In this document: positions 51,601 to 64,000 of the stretch, one piece after another | How positions within the stretch are numbered: the first letter of the stretch is position 1 | Layout: each line of letters starts with the position of its first letter | NCBI GenBank assembly: GCA_037074765.1 | Contig: JBAMDO010000564.1 | Span: forward strand, 310,001 to 374,000 | Source of the DNA: Mansonella perstans | Taxonomy: Eukaryota; Nematoda; Chromadorea; Rhabditida; Onchocercidae | Length of the DNA stretch: 64,000 bases | Direction of reading: 5' to 3' | Notes under the pieces: model-generated | What the model was told of the DNA's origin: nothing | Database searches by the model: none | What the model saw: only the letters and a program-made list of their open reading frames with translations | Position numbers and translations under genes: made by a program

Positions 51601-54600
51601 GTGATAAAAAATAATATCTTGAGCTTATTTCGTATTCATTACAATGTTACGTACATTAGAACACCAGAAAGTATATTTTGTGCTCACATGGATCTTTAGT
51701 TTTTGGAAAGTTGTACTTTGGAAGCAGTCAAAAAACAGTACGATAATTTCTGCCGAATCAAAGAAGCTGACTTTGCTGAACTTGTAAATCGGTTTGAACA
51801 AATGTTCGTTATTATTGCAGCGTCGTAAATTTTTATTTGCATTATTTCGAAGAGTAACCAAAATTCAGTGATTTTTTTCAATTTATTACATATGATTTTT
51901 TTTGTGCAATTAATTGGAGGAGTCTTGTATTGCCAGTATTTATTCTTTATGAGTATATAATATTTAAATCGTTTAACAGTATTTTAGAAAAGGAGAATAC
52001 GAAGAGTCAGACTGTTGTTACAGTATTTTGTTAGCTGGTGTGAAGAATACTAGAGCTGAAGGACCATTTTTGAGCATTCTGCAACACCTTCTTCTGGTAA
52101 CCGACGACACGAACATAAGGTTTAGTAAATTCTTGGGTTAAATTGTAAACGTTTTATTTATTGTCGAAATAAATATTTTGTATTTTTTCAATAGGACGCA
52201 ATATTTTCGGCTAATTGAAAATTGCATCTCGGAAATCGTTCTGCCGAAAACATGTGTGGATCCTGATTTTCGCGGTAAATTCGAATTTACTCAAGATGTC
52301 ACTCATTTTCTCGGTTAGTAAATTTTTTTATACATGTGAATGTTTTTAAATTGTTAAATCTTCAACTTACCTTCCGGATTCAGACGACATTTTTATATGT
52401 TCATATGTTTATTGCTCATCATTTCATCATATAATTCTTAGTTGAATTGGTGAATTGTTTTGAGATACTTTGGAAGATAGCGAAGAAGGGAGGCAAGCGA
52501 ATAAACGTATCGAAACAGCCACACAAGCAAAAAATGAAGCGCTAGCCAAATTAAGTCAATATTACAAGAGGATGGAGGAGTTTGCAAATGAGACAGAGCA
52601 ACTCAGAAAACATGTAAGGTTTTTGTGAGTCGTCATCTACCATGTTTAAGGTTCTGTCCGACCTCATACTAAATTCCAAGCAATGTTTTTTGTTTTTTCA
52701 GCTAAAAGATCCAAGTATACCGCTTCCTCCACCGACAAGCCGTTTACCGCCACCAGAAACCTATGCTGAAACAGCAAATGACAAGTTACCTGCGGAAAGT
52801 TCTTCTCTAATACCCCCAGTACTTAACCATCAAAGTGTTCCTCCACCACCACCTCCACCTCCACCTTTACCTCCATCGTTATTATCATCCGGTAAATTTA
52901 TTTTAACATTCATCATTTTGGAAAACAAATTTTCCCCTCGAAAGTTTTAGAAATATAAATCGATATTTTTCACCATTTAATTGCAGGACACTGTCCTCCA
53001 CCACCACCACCGCCACCACCATTTCTAGGCGGAAATGGGTCACCACCACCATCTGGGCTTTTGAATAAAGTAGTAAGCCCCGAACTACCAGAATATCTAA
53101 AGAAAAAACCACATCGTGAAGTTAATGTGGCGATGAAAAAAATTCCTTGGAATTCGGCAACGGTAGGTTTTTCAGATACTCTCGAACTTATAAAAAATAT
53201 GACTGGTTTTTATTTTCTTATGCAAATTTTTTCAGATCAAACCCAAGGAAATTAGTAAGGACTCTTTTTGGGCGCAGACTGCAGAAGAGAAATTTGCAAA
53301 TGAGCGATTGTTTGAAACACTAAAGAAAAAATTCGCGGCGAAGTAAAATATTTCATCCTGTTATTAGGGATAAAGATTTTGACAATCGTTTCTCTACTGT
53401 ATCTTCTTCACTAACAGTTCAGATATATTTCTCATTTCATCGTAGTAAATGATTCATTTTACTAGGGTACTGATATTCACAAATGAAAGATGATGATACC
53501 AGTTCGTGAAATTTGTGAAGTGAAAATTTTATATGCTGATCATAGCGCGAAGAAGTTATAATGATCTAAAATTACTTGCACAATTGTTTTATTTCTAGTC
53601 GACAAAGTGAGTCTGATCCAACAATAAGCGGCAAGAGTTTGCCGAAGAAGAAAATCCGAAAACCGTTGGTGGTACAAGACGAAAAGATCCTGCAAACTCT
53701 TGGTATTTTAGAGTCAATTTCCTGCATTTTCAAGAGTTTATAGAGTTTTCGTGAAATTGGAATATTTTCTAAACTATTGCGTATGAATTTCGTTTTTAAG
53801 CCATCCTGCAAGGGTCGCAGAAGATCCCACTGGAAGAGTGGAAACGAATATTGTTAGAAATTGATGATCGAGTGATATCTTCGGGAACAATGCAGCAGTT
53901 GAGAAACGCTTTGCCACCATCTGACGCGTTGAAGAAACTTCAGGATTTAGCTGGCAACAAATTCAGTGAGATGCCGGAGGGCGAACAGGTAATTTAGAGT
54001 AGACATTTCGTTTTAAAAACTAAGAAGTTATCCAACTTCAGCTTTTTTGATGCTTGAGACCTTTTTTCTCTAAGTTACATTTTCTAGTTTGCTGCAACAT
54101 TGGCTTCAATAAAAGATTTACCTGCAAGACTGGATTCTATGATTTTCATGTTCGAATTTGATAAAACTCTTAACGATTTGAAACCGGTTTGTATATTTGT
54201 AATATCATATAATACTTTAATTAAGATTGTTTTCCATACAAATTCGACATGTTTATGCTGATTTTATCTTTCTTCGAATATCATATTTGATTTTTTTTTT
54301 CTACTAAACCTTTTTTTTTGTTATTAACAAAAATATCTTTTTATAAAATAGTAGCTGATGTCACTTAGTTATGACTACTTCAGACTATATCGGCTGTGAT
54401 AGAGGCATGTGATGAGATTCGAATGTCAACTGGCTTCAAGATGTTTTTAGAAATGGTTCTTTTGGTTGGAAACTATATGGGGCACTCGTCGAAAACATAT
54501 AAAGACATATTTGGATTCGAAATGAGTGTACTGAAAAAGGTATAAAATGTTCATTTTAGAATGTTTAGGAATATTATGGAATGCTTCGAACAATGTCTTA

Positions 54601-56894
54601 ACCGATATTGAAAGATTGTATCTTTGTGATTTCTAGTTTTTGGCCAATACGATTTTGATTATAGTTAAGTGGAACTAAAGATGTCAACAACAGCGAGTCA
54701 CTTTTACACTATCTCGTAAGTTGTATGTGTACTGAAGCAAATGGTGTGTATGCAAACTTTCCGAAAAATGAATTCCTCCATGTTGATAAAGCTTCACGTG
54801 TTAATGCAGACGAAGTGGCGAAAGGCGTTATGGTTTTCAAAAATGCTCTCAGTAGGGTAATTTTCCATGCAATCTTTAATATTCTCAAATAAATCTAGTT
54901 AACATCTGACAATTTTATTCAATACTGAATTGACACTATATCTCGTAGTTTCAAGCTCCTATTGAGAAAACTTCATACTAATATTACTGTGTGTTAATCA
55001 ACTATATGCTTCGTTTTACAGCTTGAGAATCAGCTTAACACATTTGTCAAGCAAGCAGGAAACGATTTGTTTGCTGAAAAAATGGGTCCATTTTTATCAA
55101 AGGCAAAAGCAGAATGCGAAATCATAGAAAAAGTTAGTTGGTTCAAACGACTGAAAGTTGTAGGTGTTAAAGGAGTAAGTCGGATATTCGAACATTAGTA
55201 AAGATTCTGTCTGAGTAAACTCTAATATTATTAAACTCTAATTTATGAGAAAAAAGTGATTTGCAGATGCACAACACAATGAATGCAAAGTGGGAATCTT
55301 TGAGGAAGTATTATTCGTTTGACCCAAAAAAATACAGCATGGAAACATTTTTTGGTGACTTGAAATTGTTCAAAGAAGATTATGAAGTAAGTGTGGGGAA
55401 GGGGATTCAAGTGTGGGACTCTGTAATGAGAATCTAGGTAATTTCAGAACTGAACAAATTAAAAAGGTAAAATCACTGGAGATGTAAAAATTCTGAATTT
55501 CGAACAGTAACAAATGAATTGGATTAATAATATGCGCTTTCTGTTTGTATTTTGTGCATTTAGAAAGTAATTCATGGCATGGAGAAACTGCGTGAAGTGA
55601 AAGAACGTGAAAAACAAAGGAAGAAAAGATTACCATTGAAGCCTCTCCAACCAGGAGTTGCAGCATCTCCACTGAATCGCACTGTTGCAATCGAAGGGAT
55701 CCTGAAAACAGGTTTTGTATTATAACAGTTTTAATGTCGGAAGAGAATTATAAATGAATATGATATTGTCATCCAAGCAATACATTACGCTTGGCTGCTA
55801 GGTTAAACATATCGCTGTTAAAGCAAGAGTCAGTAAATCATTTCTGGATATATGGTAATCGTCGACAGAAATCATGTATCGCAGTAGACTTAATTTTACG
55901 CTGAGGATCTGGAGTTCTGAGCTTATTCAAAGTGGCAAATTTTTTTGAAGCTGGATTTTACTTTGTTCAGTAATGACGATTGTTGTTGCTATGTAAAAGG
56001 GCAGCAGGTAGAATTCGGATTCTATTATGGACTTTTCTTTTTTTGATGATCATAAGTTTCTGTTCAAATTTTGTTATTACTTAAAAATGTTTCAATTCCA
56101 GGAAAACAAGATTTGGGTGTTGTGGATGAGATTGAGAAAATATTAGAAGCGGGTTATTTGGAAGGAGCGGAACGAAGGACGCCAAGGCGAACGCCACGTA
56201 CTCGTGCTGGTAATCAAAACTTTGTAGTACTAAATTAATCCATTGATTCATCAAGACCAAAGTAGGGAACAGTCTTCTAAAGAAAGTTATTCACAATATT
56301 TTATTGATTATGAATTTATGTTTGCGGTATTTTTGTTTCTAGGTCGTGCTGCAATGGAACGGCAACGCTCGCGTGCATCTGAGGAACATATGTTAGCAAT
56401 ATCTGCTTCCAGAACATCACAACATCCAGCGCAATATCGGATACGGAGGAAAGGACAGCCCACATTACTTGTACAGGTCTCTCATAAACTCTGTTTTCTT
56501 GGTGTTGCATGATTTTATTTTATTATTCACTCATTTTGGTTTTAATGCTTAATTTAGCTGATCAAGATATCAGAATGATTCATGAGTATAGACTTTGGAG
56601 AGCATTATTCAGAATTTTCAGAAAAACTACAGAGACATTACTTCGGATCAGTTAAATTCAAGCAGTTAAGATTGTTAGCTGTCTAACAAACTATTAAAAA
56701 TTTTGGAGTACTTGAAATTATAAAGTAAGTCTAAGATGATTAGGTGTACTCGACGTAATTGCTTTATTATGATGATATTTAACTCATCGCTTAATTGTTG
56801 AAAATTCTGGGGAAAATCTAGGTCGAAATTTGAATTTGTTTGTTTGCAGGCAGGTGAAACATCGGTATTGTCAACAGAAAATGAAAAACCGTAA
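48683..56894 (+). CDS. cyk-1: Diaphanous-class formin (CYK-1 type)
   Basis: Exons: 48683-48793 (less certain, weak GTTCAT donor), 49460-49576, 49767-49889, 50076-50204, 50450-50602, 50770-50945, 51109-51217, 51347-51502, 51700-51807, 51980-52119, 52195-52313, 52465-52613, 52702-52891, 52987-53162, 53236-53342, 53599-53702, 53801-53988, 54088-54186, 54384-54539, 54665-54856, 55022-55174, 55267-55386, 55564-55711, 56102-56209, 56343-56476, 56850-56894 (about 1169 residues). It nucleates and elongates actin filaments; the C. elegans relative is needed for cytokinesis. GBD/FH3 covers about 55-520 (LLADNDMEKKRQMV, VDWIKEFGNQGGL, LSILQHLLLVTDD). A short coiled coil and the FH1 proline runs (about 531-615) follow. 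FH2 spans about 625-1030 (IPWNSATIKP, AILQGSQKIP with the actin-contact Ile, LLVGNYMGHSS, HVDKASRVNAD, FDPKKYSMETFF). A DAD-like tail follows (VDEIEKILEAGYLEGAERRT plus basic residues), implying Rho-GTPase-released autoinhibition. Confidence 0.94.
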
Positions 56895-58662
56895 ATATCT
56901 GGTGAAATGCCTTTTTCTGATTGTTTATTTTTTGTATTTTTCTTCTTTGGAACATAACATTCTTTGAATGTTACTGAACCTTAAGTATCACTTCGTTATT
57001 CGTCTGAGTGCTGTTCTTATTCCGTGCTATTTTCTGCTGCTTAGCAATTCTATTTAGTCTAAAAATTTTGTTCAGCAATGGATTGTTCTTATTATTACAT
57101 TGTATGTATGCCATAATAGTTTCCATAATCAATTAATAATCGAGTAGTCCATACAATCGTTTTTATTAGTCGTAGCACTAAATCCGTTCTTGAAACGTGT
57201 AAACTTCATTTGTACATTGTTATTTTTTTATCATACTGGTAATAATTGCAAAGTTTTGTAAAAATTTTGTTTCAAAAATATTATTCATGTACCAATAACA
57301 AACGGGTCCTTATTTATTCTACTTTTATTGAATGCTTCATTAATTTCACTTTATTGTTAATTCACGAAATTTTGTTAGCTTAATATTTTTTGATAGAGTT
57401 TCAAAATCGTTCATTGCGAAAAACTTTGAAAGCTTTGAAAATATGAAAAATCTCGAACTCAATTCTAGCTTCGAAAAATTGAAATTCTATTCAATCTTAT
57501 TATTATAAATTCTATTTCCTTCCCAAATGCATAATACACGTTATCATTGTATGTTTAAAAACCAGCATGCCTTCCGCTTTATTATTTTCAGAATGTTGCT
57601 TTTCTATATAGTTGTTGTTGTATTAAAGGAATCAATTTTATTAAGATTAAATGTTGTAGTTTACATGAGGCCTTTCCTATTTATTTGACTATTATAACAA
57701 TTAGGTCAAATTGTGGTGCATTTGTCGTTGTAAAGTGATAGATATATTTGATGTGAATCGCTTTACACATATCTCCTTAAATAGTGTGTCCTATTTATGA
57801 TCATTTCATTTTTTTTTCCTACTTATCAAATATTTATTTCTCATTGTTGTATTTTTGAATTCAATTGGAAATACTTTGTTGTGCACAAAACATTTATATC
57901 ATTCATATGCATAAGTTCACACATAAATGAAGAACGTTTATGTCTTTTTGTGCAAATAAATAAACTAAAATAAAAATTTGGCTAAAAATCATTGAATTCT
58001 AAAGTCTATCAATTTTTATTCCATTTAATCATATACATTTAATCTATAATTTAATACTCATATGCATAAATGATAAACTTATTCCTAAATTGAGGAGTAA
58101 AGTTTAATTTTTTAAGCAGTATAATAATTAACTACAGGACCAATGAGTATGACAGGATCGTGAATATCATAATGAAGCACTGATGTCCTGTATCTTTTCA
58201 CTTCCTAATCTGTTTCTGAAGATATGCTCTATCGAAATCTCTCTCATTAGTGGGGTTTCAGGATTTCAGGTCCCTAATTAGTTACTACTTGCTAATTCAA
58301 TTCATATAACAACTACCTGAACTACCTGTTACCTTTTTATAGGTATTCAACATCCCATTGAATATTATGGAGGAGATTTGAAATTTTCAATGATGGCCGC
58401 AATATCTTTAAGAGTTACAAAAATTTAATTTAGAATGAGTTGCTCTAGGCTTGTGTTGTTTCAATTTAATATTAGTTTATTTCATTTCTTTGATTTTATT
58501 TCTTTACCTGATTTCTTTAGGAATACGTGTATCCTGGATATTTGTGTACATAAACATTCACGTAAAAGTTGTTCTAAATATCTACAAGAACGTCACGTCG
58601 CTATCGTCAAATATAATTCCTCGTATAACAAACTACTTATTATATTTTTTAGTACTTATTAA
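56895..58662. other. 3' region of the formin and 5' region of hmg-20
   Basis: AT-rich, no coding exon. AATAAA-type signals cluster near 57951-57972, about 1.06 kb after the formin stop. A TTTTTTAG acceptor (AG at 58651-58652) lies 10 bases before the next start codon and is a likely spliced-leader site. Confidence 0.5.
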
Positions 58663-61416
58663 ATGTCTACAACGGTACATAAGTCATTAAAAAATAAACG
58701 TCAGAAAAAAAGAATTGTTTATATCGATGAAAATGCTCCAAAACGACCACGTACTGCATATGTTCATTTTGTTAAGTATGTTAGCTTTTTTTTTTTCCAT
58801 TCATTTATACCAATGAAGTAACTCTGTTGGAATTGAAGAATTATAGGCAAAATGTATATTGTTGAAAGTAATGTTGCACATATTGATGGATATATAAAAA
58901 TTATTAAAAATAGGTTCATAAAAAGAAAAAAGAACTTTTAACTGTAGTGCTCGAAGAAAGGAATTAGCGGACTCTGGTAGCCATGAGACATTGCGTCGAC
59001 GTAGTTTTCTTGCAGACATTGGAAAGCAATGGAAAATTTTACCGGATGATCAAAAGAAGGTTAGACAAATGATTGTTAAAAAGTTTAGGATGAATGAACT
59101 TTTTGAAGTGTTAACACTTGCTAGTATTGTCCAAAGAAAAAGACCAATTTAAAGTACCATTAATATTCGTAATGTTTACTAGGAAAGAGTGATAATCTCA
59201 TTGAAACATCAAAAAAATATCTATTGAAAATATTTGGTACATTTTTATTTAAAATTATTAATTTCTTTTAGTGATTGTGGAAAAAAAAATTTTAAAAGAA
59301 GGTGGGATTTGTAAATTGAGATTCCATATTGCATTTTATACACCGTTTGTAGCATACATGTTTTACTGCTAAAATTTTTGGAAAGGTTTTGAGATCAGAA
59401 AATAAAACTTGATGTGCTAAATTGCCAGGTTTCAACAGAACTAAGTTCACTTGTTATTTTGCTTTTTCTCAGTTGTATTTCGACAGATCAGCTAAGGAAC
59501 ATGCAGATTATCAGAAAGCTATGGAAGAATATAAAAAAACAGAAGCTTACAATGAATTCCAAGGTTCGCTGATTTTTTCTGAACTTTTCTTAGACATCAT
59601 TTGAAACATCCAGTATATCTCTTCATAGCAAGTAAAAAATGATCATATCCAAAGTTCTATTTCTTTTTTATTTCTCTCATTTAACTTTTTCTATTTTATG
59701 CATTGTCTTTGATTTAATTATTTTGTTTTCTGTACTTGAAATTTTGATCCGTATTTCTTCATGAAGAATGGCTTAGTTCGGGATACTAAATATGATTTCA
59801 TAATTTTGTGCACAAAACACACGTTGTAAAACACTGGTTCTGTAACGTTATTTATTCGAGAAGGATCAGCACAATGAATAATAGATTTAATATCAAAAAA
59901 GTTGACTGTTTTTAAATGTCACATTCTTTTTTAACTGCTGCACAAATGAATTCATTTTTCAGGTTTTTTGCCAAGTTAAGTTGAATCACTGTCGTAAAAA
60001 TTACTTCAAATTACTGTAGTATTTGTGATCAATCTTTTGTTTGAAAGCGAATTGAATTTCAGTTAAAAAGGAAGGATTGAGGAAACAAAGAATGCTGGAA
60101 TTGAAGAGCCGTAAAAGCGATATGAAGCCCGTTGATACAGTAAATTTTCGGTTAATTTGCTTGATTTCCTAAAGCATTTTTTTGGTTTTTGAGAATAGTT
60201 CGAATTTTGGGAGTATTTTCATTGATTATTAAAACGAATTTTATTTTTTAGGGAGAAGACAAAAATGGAACAGCTGTTGCTGGTGATATCCCAATATTCA
60301 GCAAGGAATTTCTTGCTTACAATAAAAGTATGATCAAAAACTTTCGACTGAATTTTAAATCGTAGTTAACGACATTTGTGTCATATCATTTAACCGTTTG
60401 TTGGAAAATGATTGAAATCATAGCCACAGTTAAGTTTTATTGAATATTTGGTTAACATTTTATTTATTCATTAATTGCACTACTACGATCATTTTTCGTT
60501 ATTTAATATGTATACGCGTTATGCATTTAATATTTCTCAAACTGTCATGTCGTATTTTTTTCAAATACGTCAGTTAAATTGTTTTCAAATTAATTTTCTT
60601 TCTAGGCCAGGAAAGTAAATGCAAAAAGTTGCGACAAATGGTGAGTGCTCTCCAGGAAGAAAAAGATCTCCTCAAAGCGGACATCGCAAAGTGGGTTTAT
60701 ATATATATATGTATTTCAATTAAAGTTCACTGCTAAATGTGTTCTTTTTTCTTATTAAATGATGAAATGTTATGCAAGGATCTTTATATGGCGATAGATT
60801 TAAAAAATGGTATTTAGCCAGGTTAAGGATTATATTGTCATATATCATGGAAAATTTGGTGAAACAAAACTTCCATTATGTAAAATGAGTTCGGATCAGA
60901 CTGATAGGCTATTATACTAAAGACTGAAATAACATTATGTTGATATGGATGGTCTTTTATTAATTTTCGTATAATGTAACGAGACTTTAGAAGTTCTATT
61001 TTTGTAGGCTGTCAGAGAGAGTGAAATTGATAAACGGGCAACAACCTGAAGCAATACACTGGTCTACAAAAATAAAACAGCGATGGACAAAGTTATTGAT
61101 CGATGCTCTTGCATATGTTTCTGTTGATGGTAAATTCCGATTACTTGTAGTGAGGCACTTTAGATGAAATAGATATCGAATTTTTTCAAAAATATAATTT
61201 TTACGAAAATTTGTGCCAAAAAGTTCAAATAGTTTGAGTTCTGGTAATTATTCTTCACGTCCAATATCGCATTTCTTTGATTTTGCAGGCGAATATCCAA
61301 CCTCACAAAACATCGATACATACATGAAGAAATTAAAACATTTAATTACTGAGAACCCAAGCAGCAAAGATTTAATAGCGGTGAGAATGGCTTTGTCAGA
61401 AGTGAATTTTACATGA
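58663..61416 (+). CDS. hmg-20: HMG20A/HMG20B-type HMG-box protein
   Basis: Eight exons: 58663-58775, 58948-59059, 59473-59563, 60063-60139, 60252-60327, 60606-60690, 61008-61129, 61289-61416 (267 residues, phases close). A single HMG box lies at about 24-104 (APKRPRTAYVHFVNARRKEL, then FLADIGKQWKILPDDQKKLY, YFDRSAKEHADYQKAMEEYK). The box is followed by TEAYNEFQVKKE and DIPIFSKEFLAYN, then a coiled coil (LRQMVSALQEEKDLLKADIA) and a C-terminal NIDTYMKKLKHLITENP block. This order and the PIF..EFL and IDxYMxxL motifs match human HMG20A/B and not the HMGB or SOX families. The vertebrate proteins bind DNA and interact with the LSD1-CoREST complex to control neuronal genes; the worm role is inferred. 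A candidate poly(A) signal is at 61474-61479. Confidence 0.92.
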
Positions 61417-62017
61417 ATTTTTCTTTCTCATTGTCGATTATACGTTTTATTGTTAGTGATATAATTTTTGTGGAATAAAATCGGATTAAATTTAATTCTC
61501 GATGAATTTCTCAATTTTTGAAATGTGATATGAATGTGATAGCAGAGCCTATTTATTGCTTAATTATGTTCACCAATGATGTATGCAACACGTTTTCTTT
61601 AAGTGATTTTTCAAAATCCTTCGTGTCCAATTGCTTTATTGCTGCTTTATGTGCATTATTTTGTTTATATAAAGATAAAATAGCTCAATTTTTGTGGCAT
61701 TTTTTTCGATAGGACACCATATCCGTTTAGCTCTGTTGCCAATATCTTCACAAAAACTTCAGCTATCCCGTTGATTTTTCATTTCTTGGTAACTCAGAAA
61801 ATACAAATCTTACGCAAGTTGTAAATGTCAGTGCATTTTAGGTTAGCAGTTGTTACTCGCAATAACTTATTCGTACGATTCACAATAAGTTATTCTTACG
61901 ACCGACGTAGAACTGAACTTATTAATGTGGCGAGGAGTTTTTATGCTCTCTCTCTCTCTCAAGCATAACGCTAATGATTTTTTTATTGATCATTTCATTT
62001 AAGGTTTTGTTGGTGCC
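61417..62017. other. short intergenic gap between hmg-20 and the TEX10-like gene
   Basis: 600 bp, same-strand genes on both sides. A short TC repeat is near 61949-61960. An ATTTAAG acceptor (AG at 62002-62003) precedes the next ATG by about 14 bases and could be a spliced-leader site. An open stretch at 61518-61712 is AT-rich noise. Confidence 0.5.
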
Positions 62018-64000
62018 ATGGGCAAAAAGAAGAAAGATTTCTTCAAAGCTAAGCTGAAAGTTGGAAAGAAGTTAAAGAAAACAGCCACTACTGATACCCG
62101 AATCCAATCCAAGAAAGTCTGTTTCTTTAGTATTTGGAAAAAATGAGGAGTGTTTGATTGGCGTATTACTTACTTATCGCCATTGAATAATTCTATATAG
62201 CATAAGTTCAGAAAAATATTAAGCTTTCCAGGTTGTACTTGTCGAACAATTAACGAAAAGTGACGACGGTTGCTTGTCACATCGTGGCTTATCATTGAAT
62301 GAATTATGCCGACAACTTGGACATTATAACATAAATGTAAGAAGAGATTCAGTAATTGGTGTTAGGCAATTACTTTCTTCACATCCGGAACTCGTGCCGA
62401 AACATTTGCATACACTGATACCAGCTGTTGGACGTCTAATTGCATGTGATGTTAGTTTTTTAAAGGACGAGCACTATTCCTTAAATATTCTATTCAGATT
62501 ATTTCGAGATATTCTTTCACTTTTTTGCTCAAAATTTGGTAATAAATAAATATTGTAATAAGTTATTTAGAAGAGCGATTCATCATTTCATGCGCAACTA
62601 CGTTCTCTTCTTGAATTATTATGTACAACAAACGCTTCAATCATTTCATCTCATTTCACGCTATTGATGGCTCATACTCTTCGAGCCCTAATGCATCTCA
62701 AGATGGGAGTACGGATCTATGCACTTACCATTTTGACGCTATTAATGCGAACTTATCCTGGTCTTTGTCGAAATAACACCGATTTGTTCGATTCATTCGT
62801 GGAATTTTTGAATAGCAAAAGGATTCCAGCAAACAGAAAGGTTCCTAAAATTTTTCTTACCATTTCGCTTGAGTTTGTTCAGAGTAAGCACTTTTTTTTT
62901 CGATTTATTCTGGACATTTTTTTTACACATTCATTCATTAGGATAAATCCATTGATTAAAAATTGATTGGAAGATATAAAGAGATAATTATGGAGTGTAG
63001 AGTATATTACAAATGTTTATCGTAGATTTCAATCGTATAATCGATTCCGCAAGGATCGTAATTAAAGCTGAGTTATATGTGGTGATTGAATTGTATTATC
63101 ATACAACTCAGCTTTAATTTAGATATGTTCAGACTATTCAGAATGAAATTGAATTGAAAAATAAGACTGCCCGACATTTTAGTAACTCGCACATGGTAAA
63201 AAAATTTTTTAATCTTTTATACTTCCTGCTGAAGTTCGCTTGTGATTTTTGGAAAGTTTTGCAGTAGCGTTGGAAATTAAATTTTTCAGTTGATATTAGA
63301 TGGCATTCATGCTTTCTTGCGAGCTTTCTTGAAAGAAGAATGTGCGATAGTTGGACCTCTTCATGTTGCATCGTTCAGCATTCATAGTAAGCAGTGTACA
63401 AACATTAACTTAGCTTCTACAGTTCTACCATTGATCGATTTTTGTGTTCTTGGTTCACAGCCACAGCAGTCAAAGTTATCACTGTATTCACCTGAGAAAT
63501 TCTTGCTAGCATTCTCCGGAATTCTTTCACTGTTTTTAACGAGCGCATCAGAAGAAGAGTCCCCTTCTAATGAGAAAGAATGGGCAGAAATATTTGGAAT
63601 GTTGAATAAAGTAAGTTTTTAGAAATATGTGTAATGCGCTAAATTAGGTTCCATAATTCTAATATTACTTAAGTACTTCACTTTTTCCAATTCGTTCTTT
63701 TCTGTGTTTCATCGTACGTTTATATAATATTCGAACAATTTCAGAAAAAACTTACTAATTCTAAATGTCAGAAAAATAATATGTTAATTCGGGATTACAA
63801 TGATAAAAACCAAAAATTCATTAATTTGAACTCTTATTTTCAAAAAATTTAAATTGCAGGTGCTGTCACAAATTCGTGCTTTGTCTCAAAATGTTCAGTT
63901 CGAAAAAGAATTAAAAAAAATGCTCTCTGGTGTCAACTCTTTATTGAAAAATGGAAGTCTATCGCAAAGAATGCGCACTTTGCTGCAAGCTCTCAATTTA
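62018..64000 (+). CDS. TEX10/IPI1-type ribosome biogenesis protein, 3' end beyond window
   Basis: Exons in view: 62018-62116, 62232-62450, 62571-62840, 63290-63610 and 63860 to the window end (open), all phase 0, giving about 350 codons. The N-terminus KKKKDFFKAKLKVGKKLKK matches the basic start of human TEX10 (DFQKVKLKVGKK). It is followed by a VVLVEQL segment and a helical-repeat region (LGHYNINVRRDSVIGVRQLL, corresponding to YNAGVKQSALLGLKDLL). A second block has MHLKMGVRIYALTILTLLMR and VEFLNSKRIPANRK. In the family this protein is part of the Rix1/PELP1-TEX10-WDR18 complex that helps mature the 60S ribosomal subunit in the nucleolus. The assignment rests on the N-terminal motif and repeat pattern; the C-terminal half is not visible. 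Confidence 0.87.
63060..63119. other. intronic hairpin, 15-bp perfect stem
   Basis: AATTAAAGCTGAGTT at 63060-63074 pairs exactly with AACTCAGCTTTAATT at 63105-63119. Part of the 30-nt loop (TATG/CATA) can pair further. It lies within the 449-bp intron of the TEX10-like gene. Confidence 0.7.

Noticed and set aside
53163..53235. Read-through of the formin frame past the exon ending at 53162
   Set aside because: The frame stays open past GTAGGT, but the family alignment requires joining to 53236 (IPWNSAT-IKPKEI).

Overview
This is AT-rich nuclear DNA from a nematode. The evidence is short spliced exons with TTTTCAG-type acceptors, several acceptors just upstream of start codons that look like spliced-leader sites, one complete cuticle collagen gene, and a set of conserved animal genes. 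A parasitic clade III (filarial-type) worm is my best guess from the low GC, long AT-rich gaps and microsatellites; this is inference, not proof. All exon models were built by eye from splice sites, reading phase and remembered family alignments.

Layout. 1-5.8 kb: gene-poor, with one weak small-gene candidate, a foldback repeat and a minisatellite. 5.8-7.4 kb (+): a C/EBP-like bZIP factor. 8.2-12.4 kb (-): a complete 15-exon replication protein A large subunit, convergent with the bZIP gene. 13.1-17.2 kb (+): a NEMP/TMEM194 nuclear-envelope protein, divergent from rpa-1. 17.2-27.0 kb: a gene desert. 27.0-29.2 kb (+): a three-exon cuticle collagen. 32.1-38.6 kb (-): syntaxin-16 flanked on both sides by exons of an unrecognised protein whose phases would let them join across it. 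42.2-44.3 kb (+): a large acidic, Ser/Thr/Glu-rich exon with no recognised family, possibly the upstream part of the next gene. 44.3-48.7 kb: a repeat-rich interval. 48.7-56.9 kb (+): a Diaphanous-class formin (cyk-1 type) with GBD/FH3, FH1, FH2 and a DAD-like tail. 58.7-61.4 kb (+): an HMG20A/B-type HMG-box protein. 62.0-64.0 kb (+): the start of a TEX10/IPI1-type ribosome-biogenesis protein, cut by the window end.

The genes are mostly housekeeping: DNA replication (rpa-1), nuclear envelope (NEMP), endosome-to-Golgi fusion (syx-16), cytokinesis and actin (formin), chromatin (HMG20) and 60S maturation (TEX10). The collagen and bZIP genes are the more developmental or tissue-specific ones. There is no sign of a prokaryotic operon, CRISPR array, phage or intact transposon. 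The most unusual signals are a GC-AG intron and a stop-free 81-nt intron in rpa-1, the candidate nesting of syx-16 inside another gene, an upstream AUG at the presumed 5' end of syx-16 mRNA, the phase-compatible giant exon upstream of the formin, and three hairpins or inverted repeats in non-coding DNA.
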